Shown here in pieces: positions 1-11,541 of a stretch of DNA of 64,000 nucleotides. Within the stretch, counting starts at the first letter, position 1. The number at the start of each line of letters is the position of its first letter. The DNA is from Saururus chinensis (lineage: Eukaryota > Streptophyta > Magnoliopsida > Piperales > Saururaceae): positions 12,648,001 to 12,712,000 of the forward strand of contig CP141150.1 in the NCBI GenBank assembly GCA_035235625.1. Direction: 5' to 3'. Both the position numbers and the translations under genes were made by a program. The notes below the pieces were generated by a model. That model had not been told where the DNA came from, searched no databases, and worked only from the letters and a program-made list of their open reading frames with translations.

Positions 1-1616
1 CTTACACATGCCACATTGATTATAGATGATTCATGCTCCACATATTTTAGCTCAAATATGAACACTACCATGTATGTATATTCTTGCTTAAGCTTAAATG
101 ATTTTAATTGTCACAAATGGACCATGCTTCATGCATGTTAGGGCTAATTACAATATGTTTACCTTTACTTGTATTTATTTAACATTTGCTCACGTTTGTA
201 TCATGTTGCATACATCACAAGAATGATTTGTAAGTGAAGATTATTTATATTTAATCGTGATTAATCAATTAGATGCTACTATTTTCTAGATTAGCCGCTC
301 AGAGGTTTATTGAATCAGTTTTACTTTCTAAAGGACGGGATTTTATGTCCAATGGACGGAGTTATGTCCCTTTGAGAACAGGTTTCCTCCCCAGGTGAGA
401 AGAGCGGCTTTGCTATAATGAGTTAATTGATGTGTTTTTGGACAGGAGCTTCTAGGCTAGTGGGTCCATATGCACTTGCATATCAGGGGGTACTTTCCCC
501 ATTAGGGAACTTACCCAAATTACTCTAGTTTTCCTTTTAAGGAATTTAGACCTTCCCCGTTAGGGATTGTCTTGGGTGAGCAAGTCTTCTTAGGCTTCGG
601 CTAGGGTGAGCAGGGTTGTTTTCTCAATTGGACATTTACCGAATGATTTATGCATGTGTTTGGTATATAATGCTTATTGACATAGGTATTGTAAAAATAA
701 TTATGCTTATGTTATACATGGTATATATGGGAATGGTCATACTTAAGTATGCAATATGGAATATTTTTGACATACTTAATTATGCAGGGTGAATGTGGAT
801 ATTGATTCTTGTATCATGTAGGATGTGAATGAACCATAAGACTTAAATTATTTCGCATTATGTATATATGCGCTATAAACTATGAATGAATCTCATTATT
901 CACACATGGCATAAATGTGTATATAGAATGTGATTTATCTCATGATGCACAGGTAACATGAATTTGTATATGAAATGTGATTTATTTCATAATGCATAGG
1001 TGGCATGAATATGTATATAAAATGTGATTTATCACATGATGCACAAGTGTAGAGAATGAATATGTGATGCATGATTAGATCAAGAATGCATGTGGTGTTT
1101 TTGTAAGTTTATATTCTATTTCAAAACCCTTACTAAGCTAGGTTCACCCCTCTTTTGTTTATGGTTTTTATTTTGGGGTTATATGTTGTATCATGCAGGT
1201 GCTCCAGATAGACTTTATGTAGAGCATGAGGATGGACTTGTGCCGTGAGAGGGGGATTAGATATTTGGGTTGTGTTAGACTTGTTTATGTGATTTATTGA
1301 TCTCATATTTGATTTTATTATGTACTTGGTTTAGCCGGTGATAACTTTAGATTTGTGTAGCCCTAAGGTTGAGATTATGTGATTATTTACATATTGTGGG
1401 TATTGTGTGGACTAAGATTGTTAGTTAGTTAATTTTATCTTCCTCTATTTTATTTTGAACAAAGGGCTTGTGTAGCATACTCCATTGATGCGAATCACCC
1501 AGGATTAATTAAGTCTTCTACAATTATTACCACTTCTTCATCGCACCACTTATTGCATTCTTTTTAGACCGGGTTCAGGTCAAGGGAGGGTGTGGCGGGG
1601 CGTGATAGAAGTGACA
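1..1616 (+). mobile_element. LTR of a Del/Tekay-like Ty3/gypsy element, 5' end outside the window
   Basis: No coding frame. The 3' part (about 1130-1210) has the order 'start of tracts around aaaaccctta..., aggttcacccctc, then tgcaggtgctccag' about 415 bases before the end. The same order sits about 430 bases before the end of the complete LTR at 4927-9781, and a reverse-complement relative lies at 44640. An AT-rich direct repeat of about 48 bases runs at 905-1052. The end is placed at 1616 because the sequence there is GTGACA, like the GTGACA end of the LTR at 34399-37701; a break nearer 1605 is possible. It appears inserted into the pol end that follows. Family assignment is inference from LTR length and layout. 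Confidence 0.55.
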
Positions 1617-1839
1617 TGTGTGAAACTTAAACCTGATCTTACTTTTAAGGAGAAACCAATTCAAATATTGGATGGAAAGATCTGAACTTTGAGAAATAAG
1701 GAAATTTTCATGGTAAAGTCATGTTTGGGATGAAATGACTTGGGAAACAGAAGATGAGTTCAAGGAAGCCTATTACTACCTTTTTACCTATGACTGACTA
1801 AAATTTGAAGACAAAATTTTCTTCAAGAAGGGAAGGATG
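1617..1839 (+). pseudogene. Ty3/gypsy polyprotein C-terminus (decayed)
   Basis: Translating 1621-1800 with stops ignored gives a recognisable end of chromovirus pol: residues like LTFKEKPIQILD, then TLRNKEI, then a weak trace of the TWE motif, matching the pattern 'F.E.PV.ILDR....LRNK.I..VKV.W....EEATWE' of these elements. Three or more stops and a shift break the frame, so it is dead. It is followed by a purine-rich tract (1825-1839, aagaagggaaggatg) that fits a polypurine tract, immediately before the 3' LTR. The 5' part of the element is not in the window because another LTR lies directly upstream. Confidence 0.65.
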
Positions 1840-3800
1840 TGTCACCCGAGTTTTTTGTGAAGTATTTGGTGTGTTTAATTATTATGAATATCCATTATTT
1901 ATTTATTCTATTTTATTTTGATTTGATCTCAACAATGTTGAGTCCTACATATTGATGAACATGTTGATGAAGATAATATTACTGAGTGGTAAACCCAAGA
2001 AAGTAGTAGCAATGATAAATTTAAAACAAGAAAAAAGAAGTTGTTTTTATGAATGTTATGAGTTTCTTAAACAAAAATTCAATGCTAGCAAGCATTGACA
2101 CATCGATGCTCAAGTCGGTGAAAATCTAGGCTATTGTTGGCAGGCTCTAAAATGCTGGTGAACACATCAATGAATTCAATTTTTATTGTTAGTAGGCCAT
2201 CAACGTATCGGTGAGATTGGTGTAGTCTTCTGATGAGTGCGAAACTATTGTATGAGGTGGTTGTATTAGGTACCAAAATTTTGTTACTTTCTCTCCCCTA
2301 TAAATACCTTTGATGCCCCTTGACTAAAATATTTTAGAATTTATGACTTTTAGTTAAGAAGGAGAGATTAAGACATATCAAAGTTTGTAGGAAGGGGAGA
2401 AATGGGATGAACTCTAAAGACCTTGCATTATGGTGGAAGAATTGGTTGGACTGCTTGCCTTGTTATCATTTGATAGCTTTGAATTGATGATTTGGAGTTT
2501 TTATATGCATGTTGATGAGTATAAAAGTCTGTTTTGATTTATTTTTGAGACTTTTACTACGTTGATGATGTGAGATCATGTTTCAAAATTCATAATGATT
2601 ATATGCTAGTGAAAACATAGTTTTTCATAATGGGTTGGTGGTATGTAGTGAGGATTTGTTTTTGTTATCTGTTTGGAGAGATTTGGGTAAAAAAGAGCAA
2701 TCTCTATTGTTTTTCTTCCGATCATTGGGATGACCACTCACGCGTGGTGGAAGTAGGATGAAAATAGTATTAACATTGACATGTAATAGTATGCTGGTGT
2801 TCATCTAGTCATTGACAGTGAGCTTGAGCATCAGTTTGGCATCAATGAGGAAGGCTTTCATAGTCAACTCACAGTCGATAAAGGTTTGACAAGTTGCAGG
2901 GCATTGAATGTCATCGGTGCCCTAGTGGACACATCGATGAGCTAACTGATGATATATCAGTGCAGAGTATTATCAACCATGATTATGATAATGCTTATGT
3001 TATTACCAAGTACTATAATGGCCTATTTTTCCTTACATTTGGATGCATGGGTGATTGGTGTTAAGCATGTATTATGTAAGTGTAAGTAAACCCTAATGCA
3101 TGTGTTAACTCTTGTGATAGGTAAACCCTTGACCTGTGCATTTCAAAACTTAAGGAAAAAGGATCCTAGTGTCTGGTTGACTACAAAAGTGAATCAGTTT
3201 AGCCATGTAGATGGAACAGTAAGGTATGAAAAATGATTATGGTCTTCCAGCTCTCCAAAAGTGGAAGTTGTATTTAGAGCCAGTTCCATGGTCTGGGAAT
3301 TATATTTGAAAGGATCATAGTATAAAATGATGATTAGTCCTACAAAAAATAATACGAGTGGTTTCGATGATCAAAGTAGTCAAAATCTAGGCCTTAGCTT
3401 CATGACATGGATGGGGCAGGTAGACTTAAGAAAAATTGAAGTCGAGTTTTTGTGAGTAGTTCATAGACTTGAGGGGATTTAACTCCTAGGCATGACTACC
3501 TTGTCATAAAGACCTTTGATGACATGTACTTAGTGAAGGGGATGGACTCTTGAGTATTGTCACGATGTTAATTAATTATGCTCTTGTGATATTGTTTAAT
3601 TATGGCATTAGTTATACTTGATAAATGCTTGTGTTGCATAAACATGTTATTATATTATTTTTTAAATTGTGTTTTATTGTCATTGCATATAGTTCTTGTT
3701 TGGCCATCTGATTAGATATATTCGTATACTCAGCATCTTTGTGGTGCAGGTTTGCTAGAAAAGTGAACATGTAGGAATGATAGTGTCGGGGGAAAGGGCA
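1840..3800 (+). mobile_element. 3' LTR remnant of the same gypsy element
   Basis: Starts TGTCACCCGAG directly after the polypurine tract, the usual TG start of a 3' LTR. It holds no credible gene. Near 3745 it has a 'gtggtgcaggtttgct' block resembling the near-terminal block of the other LTRs here. I could not find a clear CA end or a target duplication; the limit near 3800 is where a hAT-like terminus begins. Confidence 0.5.
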
Positions 3801-3812
3801 CTGCTTAGCTAA

Positions 3813-4440
3813 TAGGGGTGCTCATGGACAAAAATTGACATAGACATAGGGTTGCTATAACCGTATGCCATTTGCATACCTCTTGTCCTTGTTTGTCCAT
3901 GTCCGTCATTGTCCATATTATACTTTGTCTAAGTTTGTCTATTACAAACACAAATGAACATCGACTCAATTCAAATTATCAAGCACATACGCTGCATCTT
4001 ATAATTTTCCTAACATGCTACATAGGTCCTAGATTCACGTTTACAAATTGTCCAGTACTTTGTAGCATTTTAAAACTGTCCTAACATGCTACATAAGTTA
4101 TGTATCTATATTTTCAAGTTGTCCAGTACATATATAGTATGTTAGAACTATCCTATCAAGCTACATAAGTATTAGATTCATATTTTTAGGTTGTAAATTA
4201 CCTATGTAGCATATTAGAACTATTATAACATGATATATATGAACTAGATTCTATTATTTCTATAGTAGTTAGTAATACATTAATATTTGAGGGAGTGTTG
4301 GGTAAAGGTAACTGATATGGATGCCTGTGGACATGAACAAGGCTATGTCCGCATTAATATTTCCACATTAGGACGAACAAAAAACTTGGTCCGTATCTAT
4401 ATCTGGGTCAAAATTTGTTTTCTCTATATACTTTTGAGTT
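3813..4440 (+). mobile_element. Possible hAT-like end with subterminal repeats
   Basis: Begins TAGGGGTGCTCA, like the termini of the two hAT-type elements at 21595 and 53518 in this window (TAGGGTTGT...). Repeats of 'tggacat', 'gtccatgtccg' and, near 4320-4400, 'gtggacatgaacaaggc' and 'ggtccgtatct' look like subterminal motifs. No matching right terminus or 8-bp target duplication was found, so this is a partial element at best. Confidence 0.3.
4008..4270 (+). repeat. Degenerate 71-bp tandem repeat, about 3.7 copies
   Basis: Units begin 'tcctaacatgctacat' at 4008 and 4079, 'tcctatcaagctacat' at 4151 and a worn copy at about 4221. Spacing is 71, 72 and 70 bases. Each unit carries 'ttgtccagtac' or a variant. 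Non-coding. Confidence 0.7.
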
Positions 4441-4926
4441 TTAGATGAGATCTGGATAAAGCCGGAGGCTCTCACACACCTTTTGCACTTCGAAGTGAGA
4501 CCCATACGACTTCCTTTGTTACTTAGTCCACCTTATATAGGAAAATGGATCCCCTTTTATGTCCTGCTTGCTCAACCCTTTTCCTTATCCTTGATACATG
4601 TTTGCACTTTGATAGAAACATTCTGACAACTACAATTGCCCCACATCTGATTGCACTTTTAAGAAGCGAGGGAGGTGGGGGGACCTTCTTTAAGAGGACC
4701 AGTAGAGTTGTTAGCATACACAACAAGGACCTAACCATTATAGTAGTGTCTAGCTTGCACTTTTGGCTCCTGCTCAACGCCCTAACTGGGGATGCACATG
4801 TCCTCATCAAGAATAAATTTGCTAATACTGACCCTTCAAACACATCTCGTGGATAACAGCCTGTAGGCTTAGAATTTTTCTTCTTTGAAAGGCTGTTGAC
4901 CCCACATAAATAACCCCAGCAAGGTG
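4441..4926. other. Unassigned stretch upstream of the solo LTR
   Basis: Two overlapping open frames of about 105 codons lie on opposite strands (4523-4843 and 4545-4856). Neither resembles a family I know and each is a shadow of the other, so no gene is called. The stretch continues after the solo LTR at 9782; the last five bases AGGTG (4922-4926) are the target site duplicated by that insertion. Confidence 0.4.
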
Positions 4927-7900
4927 TGTAATGTCCCTGATTTTTTTACGATTTTTTATGATTTTTCTGCTATTTTTCTGGCCATTTTCGGCGAGAAAAT
5001 GTGACGCTACGGCGTATTTATATTTTTATATTTTCCCCGTATTTATACCCGTAAAGTCGGGTGTGGGGCTTAGTCGTGGGCCACGGGCTTTGCTACGCGC
5101 TTTCGGCGCGAATTTTAGACTCACAACGTGTAACCATGTGGTACGCGTGTGATGGGGGCACGAATGGAAAAAGAAAAAAGAAAAAAAAATAAAAAGAGAA
5201 GATTGGGCTCGGGCTCGGCCGAGCCCGATCCAAAAAATTCTGGAAGGTACAGTGCGATCCCCCCCCATTTGCTCTCTTCTCCGGTGACCGGCAACCGCTA
5301 GCGGGACGTCGGGCCACCACCGCCGGTTCCGGCCCGGCAGTGCGACGCCAAGGGGCCACTGCCCCGGCCACCCACGGCCACGCCGCCTCCTCCCCGGTTT
5401 GCTCTCTCTCCCCTCTGTTTTGTGGTTTCGCCGCCGTCGTGGGCCGGCCGGCCGCCCATGGTTCCGCCCTGGGCCGGCGACGGCGGGAGGCCACCCCTCC
5501 CGGCCCAGTGGGCCTCCGCTCCGCCGCCCCGTCCCATTTCCCCCTCTCTGCCCTATTTCGCCGGATTTCTGTTTTGGACGAATTGGTGGCCGTCGGCGGT
5601 GAGCCACGGCCGACGGACCTCCGTCCAGTCCCACCTTGGTTCGGTGACGATGTTGGGCCACTCTTCCCGGCCCCAGGGGACCTCCGCTCTGCCGCCCCGG
5701 TCGAAATCCCCCTCTGCCCTTGTTTTCCGCCCCTTTTGATTGAGTGTGCCGGCGGGCTTCGGCCGCCGTTGGACAACCTGGCTGTGCTCCATCAGACTCG
5801 CCGTGGTCCGGCGAAGTTAGGGGGACACCCTACCTGACGCGGTTCCATCTCCTTCGCCGTACTCTACTCCGGCCAGTACGTTTTCCCTGTATAGTGTTTC
5901 AATTTTTCCGTGTGTGCCTTCGCCGCTGGCTGGTGAGGTAGCCAGGCTGCTGTGGGCTCTGCCCCGGCCTGGCGATGACCCAGGGACAGCCCCACTTGGA
6001 CCGGTTCAGCCTCCGTGTCTCCTTTGCTCAGTCCGGGCATCCCCTATTTTTGGTATACGTCCGTTTTGGACGTGATGACTGCCGCCATCAGTCGGACGCC
6101 GGACTTGACCTAGCGGACCTTCGTCCGGCTCCGCCCTGGCCCGGTGATGCCAGTGGGTCACCCCTCTAGGCCTTGTTCAGCCTTGCGGCCCGTAGTTGCA
6201 GCTAGTTCCGCCTCACCGGCATATTTGCCGTTGACCCTTCTTGCCCTTTTACGCCGTCGGTACCGGACGGCCTCTGGCAAGAGTTTGTATGTCTTACCTT
6301 GACAGAAGGTGGACGAGTTCACCTGCACAGGCCTTGGCTAGTGACAGCCCCGTGGCCTTTGCTCGACCTTGATTCCCTTGCCCTATATCGTGCAAGAGGC
6401 ACAGCCGCCCGCACTACGTATGTTAGTTGTGGGTAGCGATAGGCGATGTCGCCTCTTCGTTTGGCCACTACATCTTGGTCTTAGCTCTACCACCCTTTTG
6501 TAGGCCTTGGGCCGCCGATGCTTAGCCCTCTTGCCCGCCCCTTTGGGTCGTGTGAGTTTGTAGCCGCGTGTGCGGTTTAGGGTTTAGGCGCCGCATTCGC
6601 GCCGCCTGACCATCAGGTGGCTCTGCCACCGAGTGGAGTTGATGCATAGCCCTCCACCACCTCTTCTCTGTCCTCGAGCGTTGCCCCATGCTCTCTGCCC
6701 TTATGTGAGCCTTTGTTGACCGAAATCGTCGCCGTTGGGTGCTGTCCACGGCCGATTTCGACGTCTTATGGCCGGCTGAGCACGTCTTAGCCATTGGCCC
6801 ATCTTCAGTGGGTACACCATCGACTTCTAGTCGCACCGCCACTTATGTTGGCACGACATTTCTCTCGGCCACCCTTGTGTGCCGCCGTGGATCGCGGGTT
6901 TTGCCGCATTGATTTATGACATCCCGTTTGGCCGTGACTAGTTCCGGCGCTTCCTAAAACCCTCGGGACGGCAGCTCTCTCAGCCAAGCAACGGTTTTGA
7001 CTGCCAACTCCACCGCCGACGCTGCCACCATCGTGTGCTCGCCATCGAACGTCATGATTACGAGGTAGGGGAGCTTTGAACTCGTAAATTCATGATAGCA
7101 TGCTTTGAATGAGTAGTAGCATGCTAGGATTGTATGATTCCATGCTTTGGATGTTATGTAACGATCTAATTGCATGATGTACGTGTAAGCACGATTGTAT
7201 GGTATGTTGAAATGCATATGACATGCATGTTGGTTGTAAGTACGTTGGATGTATGTATGTGCTAGTGATGGCTAGCGTGTTTGTTGGTAAGTTTCGTACG
7301 TTGATTGAGTATGTGCTAGTGATGGCTAGCGTGTATGTTATACGTATGTGTGATACACATACGTATGTATGATGGCTATTGGCCTATGCTATGGATCTGT
7401 GTAAGTGTATGCGGGCAGAGGTATGGGCGATGGACAGTAAGAGGTGACAAAGTTTTCGTATGGATTTGGATATGGATGCGTAAGCGTATGGCAGAGGATA
7501 AGAATATGACAGGCAAGGATTAGAATGGATCGGTTTGGGTTGGATTGTATGTTGGGCGATTGTCAGATAGTAAGAGTGTTCATAATTGTACAAGCATAAC
7601 GTACACATTATGAAGCGAAAAGTAAGCATAATCAGTGAGGTATTAAGTAAGAGGGCGACAACTGGGTTTGGCTCTGAGGAGCTTAGTGTGATGACATTTG
7701 TGTACACTGTTTTGGCTATAAGGTAGAATGCTGAGTATGTAAGACTGTAAGGGTTCGTTGTACGGTGAGGTTTGATCATGATATGGATGGATTAAGTGAA
7801 GTCTGCTGCCCTGACGAACTTGGGTTTCGGATCGGGCTCAGCTTCGGTTTGATCAGTGGAGCACGGTATGTTGAGTGCTTGTGTGGCATAATTGTACTGC

Positions 7901-8060
7901 ATAATGTACTTAATTCAAACTTGAATTATAAGAATGCTAATGATAGTGTTGTGAGTTTGAGACCTAAGGGTTCGACGGATTAAGTTCCGTGTTTGAGCTA
8001 GCCGATAATGAGTCAGTTGAGCGTTTATCATGTCTTGCCATGGTGTTTATCCTGCGGGAT

Positions 8061-8251
8061 GTTGTCTGTGTGCTATATAGAGCACCGAACGTTTGATGCT
8101 CTGTTGAGAGCGACGTATGTTTCTGACTTGGTCTGCATGCTGTATAAGCCTAGACGTTTGATGCTTTGTTGAAAGTGATGTACGTTTCTGATTTTGTCTG
8201 TGTGTTGTATGAAGCCCAGACGTCTGATGCTCTATTGAGAGCGTTGTATGT
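8061..8251 (+). repeat. 65-bp tandem repeat x3 inside the solo LTR
   Basis: Three units share 'gtttgatgct(c/t)tgttga(g/a)ag' and 'gta(t/c)gtttctga', starting near 8061, 8128 and 8193. Divergence between units shows the array is old. Confidence 0.7.
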
Positions 8252-8298
8252 TTCCGCCCAGGAGTGGCACTGTATGATTTCTGCCCAAGAGTGGCACT

Positions 8299-8438
8299 GG
8301 CACTATAAGACCCATTATGGTGGGCAATTCTCTGGCACTATAAGACCCATTATGGTGGGTAATTCTATGGCACTATAAGACCCATTATGGTGGGTGATTC
8401 TATGGCACTATAAGACCCATTATGGTGGGCAACTGTAT
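8299..8438 (+). repeat. 35-bp tandem repeat x4 inside the solo LTR
   Basis: Units start with ggcactataagaccc at 8299, 8334, 8369 and 8404, exactly 35 bases apart, differing by one to four bases. It is preceded by two 'gcccaagagtggcactg'-type half units; the second solo LTR keeps similar half units at 36565-36615. Confidence 0.9.
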
Positions 8439-8853
8439 GACCCCTTATGTGTGGGTGTTTATGTTTGCGCGCTTAGGTAAATAGTATCATGGACCTACTC
8501 TTACTTGTTTGATCCCGTGCCCCATGAGCACTGGTGTGCCTTACCTTCGGAAAAGTCCATGGCGTCTAGTCACTCCCCGGAGGTTAAGGTGTTGCCCTAG
8601 TGGCATTCTTTTCCATTTCGACGCTGAAGCTTATTAGTTGTAATGAGCTTCAATGGTCGTTGATATGTGTACGATTATGAGTATGAGTACAATTGTAAGC
8701 GTATGAGTTTGAGCACGACTGTAAGAGTATGTGTATGAGTACGATCGTATGAGTATGAGCACGACTGTAAGAGTATGAGTACGATTGTAAGAGTAAGACT
8801 GTAAGCATATGAATCCGAGCAAGACTGTAAGTGTAAGTTTATGAGTAAGACTG

Positions 8854-8990
8854 TAAGTGTAAGATGTGCGAGTAAGGTCGCACGAGTAAGTGTAAGATGT
8901 GCGAGTAAAGTCGCACGAGTAAGTGTAAGATGTACGAGTAAGGTCGTATGAGTGAGCATATGATTGTACGAGTAAGGTCGTACAAGTATG
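8854..8990 (+). repeat. 33-bp tandem repeat x4 inside the solo LTR
   Basis: Units of the type 'gtaagtgtaagatgtgcgag' plus 'taaggtcgcacga' repeat four times with growing divergence. The surrounding 8660-9040 is made of shorter, looser 'gtatgagtacgattgtaa' repeats, which explains the Thr-Tyr-Ser-rich open frames seen on the minus strand. Confidence 0.75.
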
Positions 8991-9080
8991 CATATGTTGT
9001 ATGAGTATGCATACGATGGTACGAGTAAGTTTGTAAGACCCTGGATAAGGGTGTTTGTGTAAGTTTTGTTTGATGGTATG

Positions 9081-9165
9081 TTTTTGACACGATTGTGCTT
9101 TTAGTATGTTTTTGGCACGATGGTGCATTTGGTATGACTTTGGCACGATGGTGCATTTGGTATGT
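9081..9165 (+). repeat. 28-bp tandem repeat x3 inside the solo LTR
   Basis: Three units containing 'ttggcacgatggtgcatttg' or the variant 'ttgacacgattgtgctttta', each ended by 'gtatg'. Confidence 0.8.
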
Positions 9166-9781
9166 TTGTATGTGCATGAGCATGATATTGATATGCCTAT
9201 CTACTTCATGTTTAAGTTGCATGAATGCATGTATTTATGAACTTATTGAGTTTACCGTTTGGGATTTCCCCTACTGGGTATTTTCCTACTGAGTATGAAA
9301 ATACTCACCCTACCATTTTTAGCCCCGTGGTTCAGGAGGCTTTTGCAGGTGTGTGTTGGAGAGCTCCTGGAGATGGATGCTCATTTCAGCGGTGGATTAA
9401 TTCCCGTTGACTCAAGTATATGCTTGACTCATTGCGAGTTTGTTTGTGCCACGATCCGATGTATTGGGTGAGATGAGACATTAAGATGTTTATATTCTGG
9501 ACTTTCATTTAAATTAGTCTGTGGACTGTTATGGGACTTGCACTCAGGGATGCCTGGGATGGATTTGTATTTAAAGTCTATGATCATAGTAATTTATTCG
9601 TACGGTTGTTTTCGAGTAACGCCTGAGGATGTTTGATTTGACAGTACGATGTTTAACTGTATGATGTTTTAAATTATAAACTGTTTATACGGGTTTTGAT
9701 TTCGGCATTTTTACTCCGATTCAAAAACAAAAATTTTCTGTAAATTTTATAAAAAATATATGAAAAACCGCGGATGTTACA

Positions 9782-10201
9782 AGGTGGGGTCATCCTTCTC
9801 TTGGGCCCACCGCCTAGTATGTGTGGGTCAAATCACCATGTTGGAGGTTTAAAGCGAGAGCATTGACTGGCTTCCATTTTATCATAATACCCTTGTTTAT
9901 CACATTACATATGACCATAAAATTGCTCTTTTTGTACCAGGTCAAGGTTTTTAATTAAGAGAGAGTGAGACTTAACGTACCTACCCAACGAGGCTATCTA
10001 ATGCTACTAGTGTCATGTCCAGGAGGGTGGATCTTTTTCAGTTTTGTGGAGCCAACACGCTCTTCCCCAACCTCATCTCTTTATGGACTGTCTCAGCTTA
10101 TTCTGGGCCAACACGCTTTTCCCCAACCTCATCTATTTATGGACTCAGTCTCAGCTTCTTGTGGGCCTATACGTCTGCAGCCTAATTTCAACATCTCTTA
10201 T
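9782..10201. other. Unassigned spacer with a 57-bp direct duplication
   Basis: Begins with the right-hand AGGTG target copy. No gene seen. A duplicated block of about 57 bases lies at 10051-10165, each copy starting gccaacacgct and containing 'ttccccaacctcatct' and 'tttatggact'. Confidence 0.5.
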
Positions 10202-10401
10202 AGGGGGTTAGTCAATTAGGATTTAAAAATTAAATATTAATATTTTAAAATCTTCTGTTAGTCGTTGTAAATTGTCCATATTATATTTATAATCCAGCGT
10301 TATTATATTAGAATTTAAAATTCAATATTTTAAATATAAAGGTAGTCGTTAAACATTTGATTCGTGTATTTAAAATACGGAGTTAGTCAAAAAGTAAAAT
10401 C

Positions 10402-10528
10402 TTATAACTGGAGTGGATTTTGCACGATGATTAACAGCGTTAAAGTGATATTTTACACTACCCCGGTGGTAGTGTAAAATATCACTTTAACGCTGTTAAT
10501 CATCGTGCAAAATCCACTCCAGTTATAA
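10402..10528. repeat. Near-perfect 127-bp inverted repeat (hairpin)
   Basis: The left arm from 10402 and the right arm to 10528 are reverse complements over 63 bases around an axis at 10465, with a single mismatch (10463/10467) beside the centre. Pairing stops abruptly at 10401/10529. A worn copy of the arm sequence (ggtggtattgtaaaatga) follows at 10535. Such a perfect foldback is either a very young palindromic MITE or a small-RNA-producing hairpin; nothing in the sequence decides between them. Confidence 0.9.
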
Positions 10529-11541
10529 CTCCGGAGGTGGTATTGTAAAATGAGCTTCGCATCGCGAGGAAAACCGAGGCCGACGCTATCAAGCTTGCAA
10601 TTTGTAAGGTTTTTTTGCTTTTCGATCTGGGATTTTCTGAGTTTCTGATCAAGCTTGCAATTTGTAGCTTTTTGGTGATTCTCAGTTCGGGAATCAAAAA
10701 CAGTTGGAAATTGCAAGCTTTTAGATCTGGTTTTTCCCATTGTTTTCTACCTAATTTTCATACGGTTGCAATTTATACAATTTTGGGCGATTCTCAGGAT
10801 TTGATTAAGTCACCTACAATGCATATGGGGGGGTCTTATTTCACTTGTCTGGTCTCCAATCTGGGGGTAGCAGTTTTTTCCTAATAGTTTAGATAATATT
10901 TATTTCTTTTTTATGTGGGTATATAAATTTCTTAGTTCTTTGCATATCCATTACATAGAACGCATAAGTCAAGAACGTCTTAAAAACGAAGTTTTGTGGC
11001 AAATATGAACCTTATTCCACTTCCATGAAGCTAAGATAGGTATGAGCTTGAGCTTGAGGCTTTCTGGAGCTAGACAAAAGTATGACTCAAGTGGCATAAA
11101 CCTGACCATGCTTGTCATCACTTGGAGGTGAAGCAACCGCAAAAACTTTTAAGGCCCACTTGCAAGTCAATTTTAACTGTATTAGACAGTACATAATATC
11201 TTTTTGCAGACCCATGTGATGGATTGCCCCCAAAAGAAATTTACTTCATCTTTTATATGGCACAAGACTCTCCGTGGAGATCATTAAATTTCCATTTGAA
11301 GCAGGTCGTATTGGCTAGGATTGTGTCCAGTCTAAGAATAATGTGAGTCATCCTTCTATGCTAGATTTCAAATATAATTGCTTGTTGCTTCTTATATTTT
11401 AGTAATTTATGTGTGTCCTTTTATTGTTTAATGTTAGTGGGAAGCTCCTCTTTTAGTATTTTACTCCTAATTTATGTTGATATTGTCAGTTGTATTGAAA
11501 TTTATTACTTATCAGTAAAGCTATTTGATTGCTGATTTCAG

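Larger units (their letters stand above)
4927..9781 (+). mobile_element. Complete solo LTR, 4.86 kb, Del/Tekay-like
   Basis: The element starts TGTAATGTCC and ends GGATGTTACA, giving TG...CA termini with short inverted ends. It is flanked by the identical 5-bp sequence AGGTG at 4922-4926 and 9782-9786, the hallmark of LTR insertion. No gag or pol lies between, and no second LTR copy is present, so it is a solo LTR produced by LTR-LTR recombination. The first 2 kb is GC-rich (5280-6900); the open frames there are chance frames. The 3' part has several tandem arrays. Blocks near 8460-8630 match 36690-36840 of the second solo LTR almost base for base, so both belong to one lineage. Very long LTRs are typical of the Del/Tekay clade; the clade is inferred. 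Confidence 0.88.

Noticed and set aside
4523..4856. A gene of about 105 codons
   Set aside because: Frames on both strands are equally open and neither resembles a known protein.
5026..5941. Overlapping open frames of 165-227 codons on both strands in GC-rich sequence
   Set aside because: They lie within the solo LTR, are proline/arginine/glycine-rich, overlap in several frames and have no domain; GC richness removes stop codons.
8634..9222. Minus-strand frames rich in Thr, Tyr, Ser, Leu
   Set aside because: Products of the short tandem repeats in the solo LTR.
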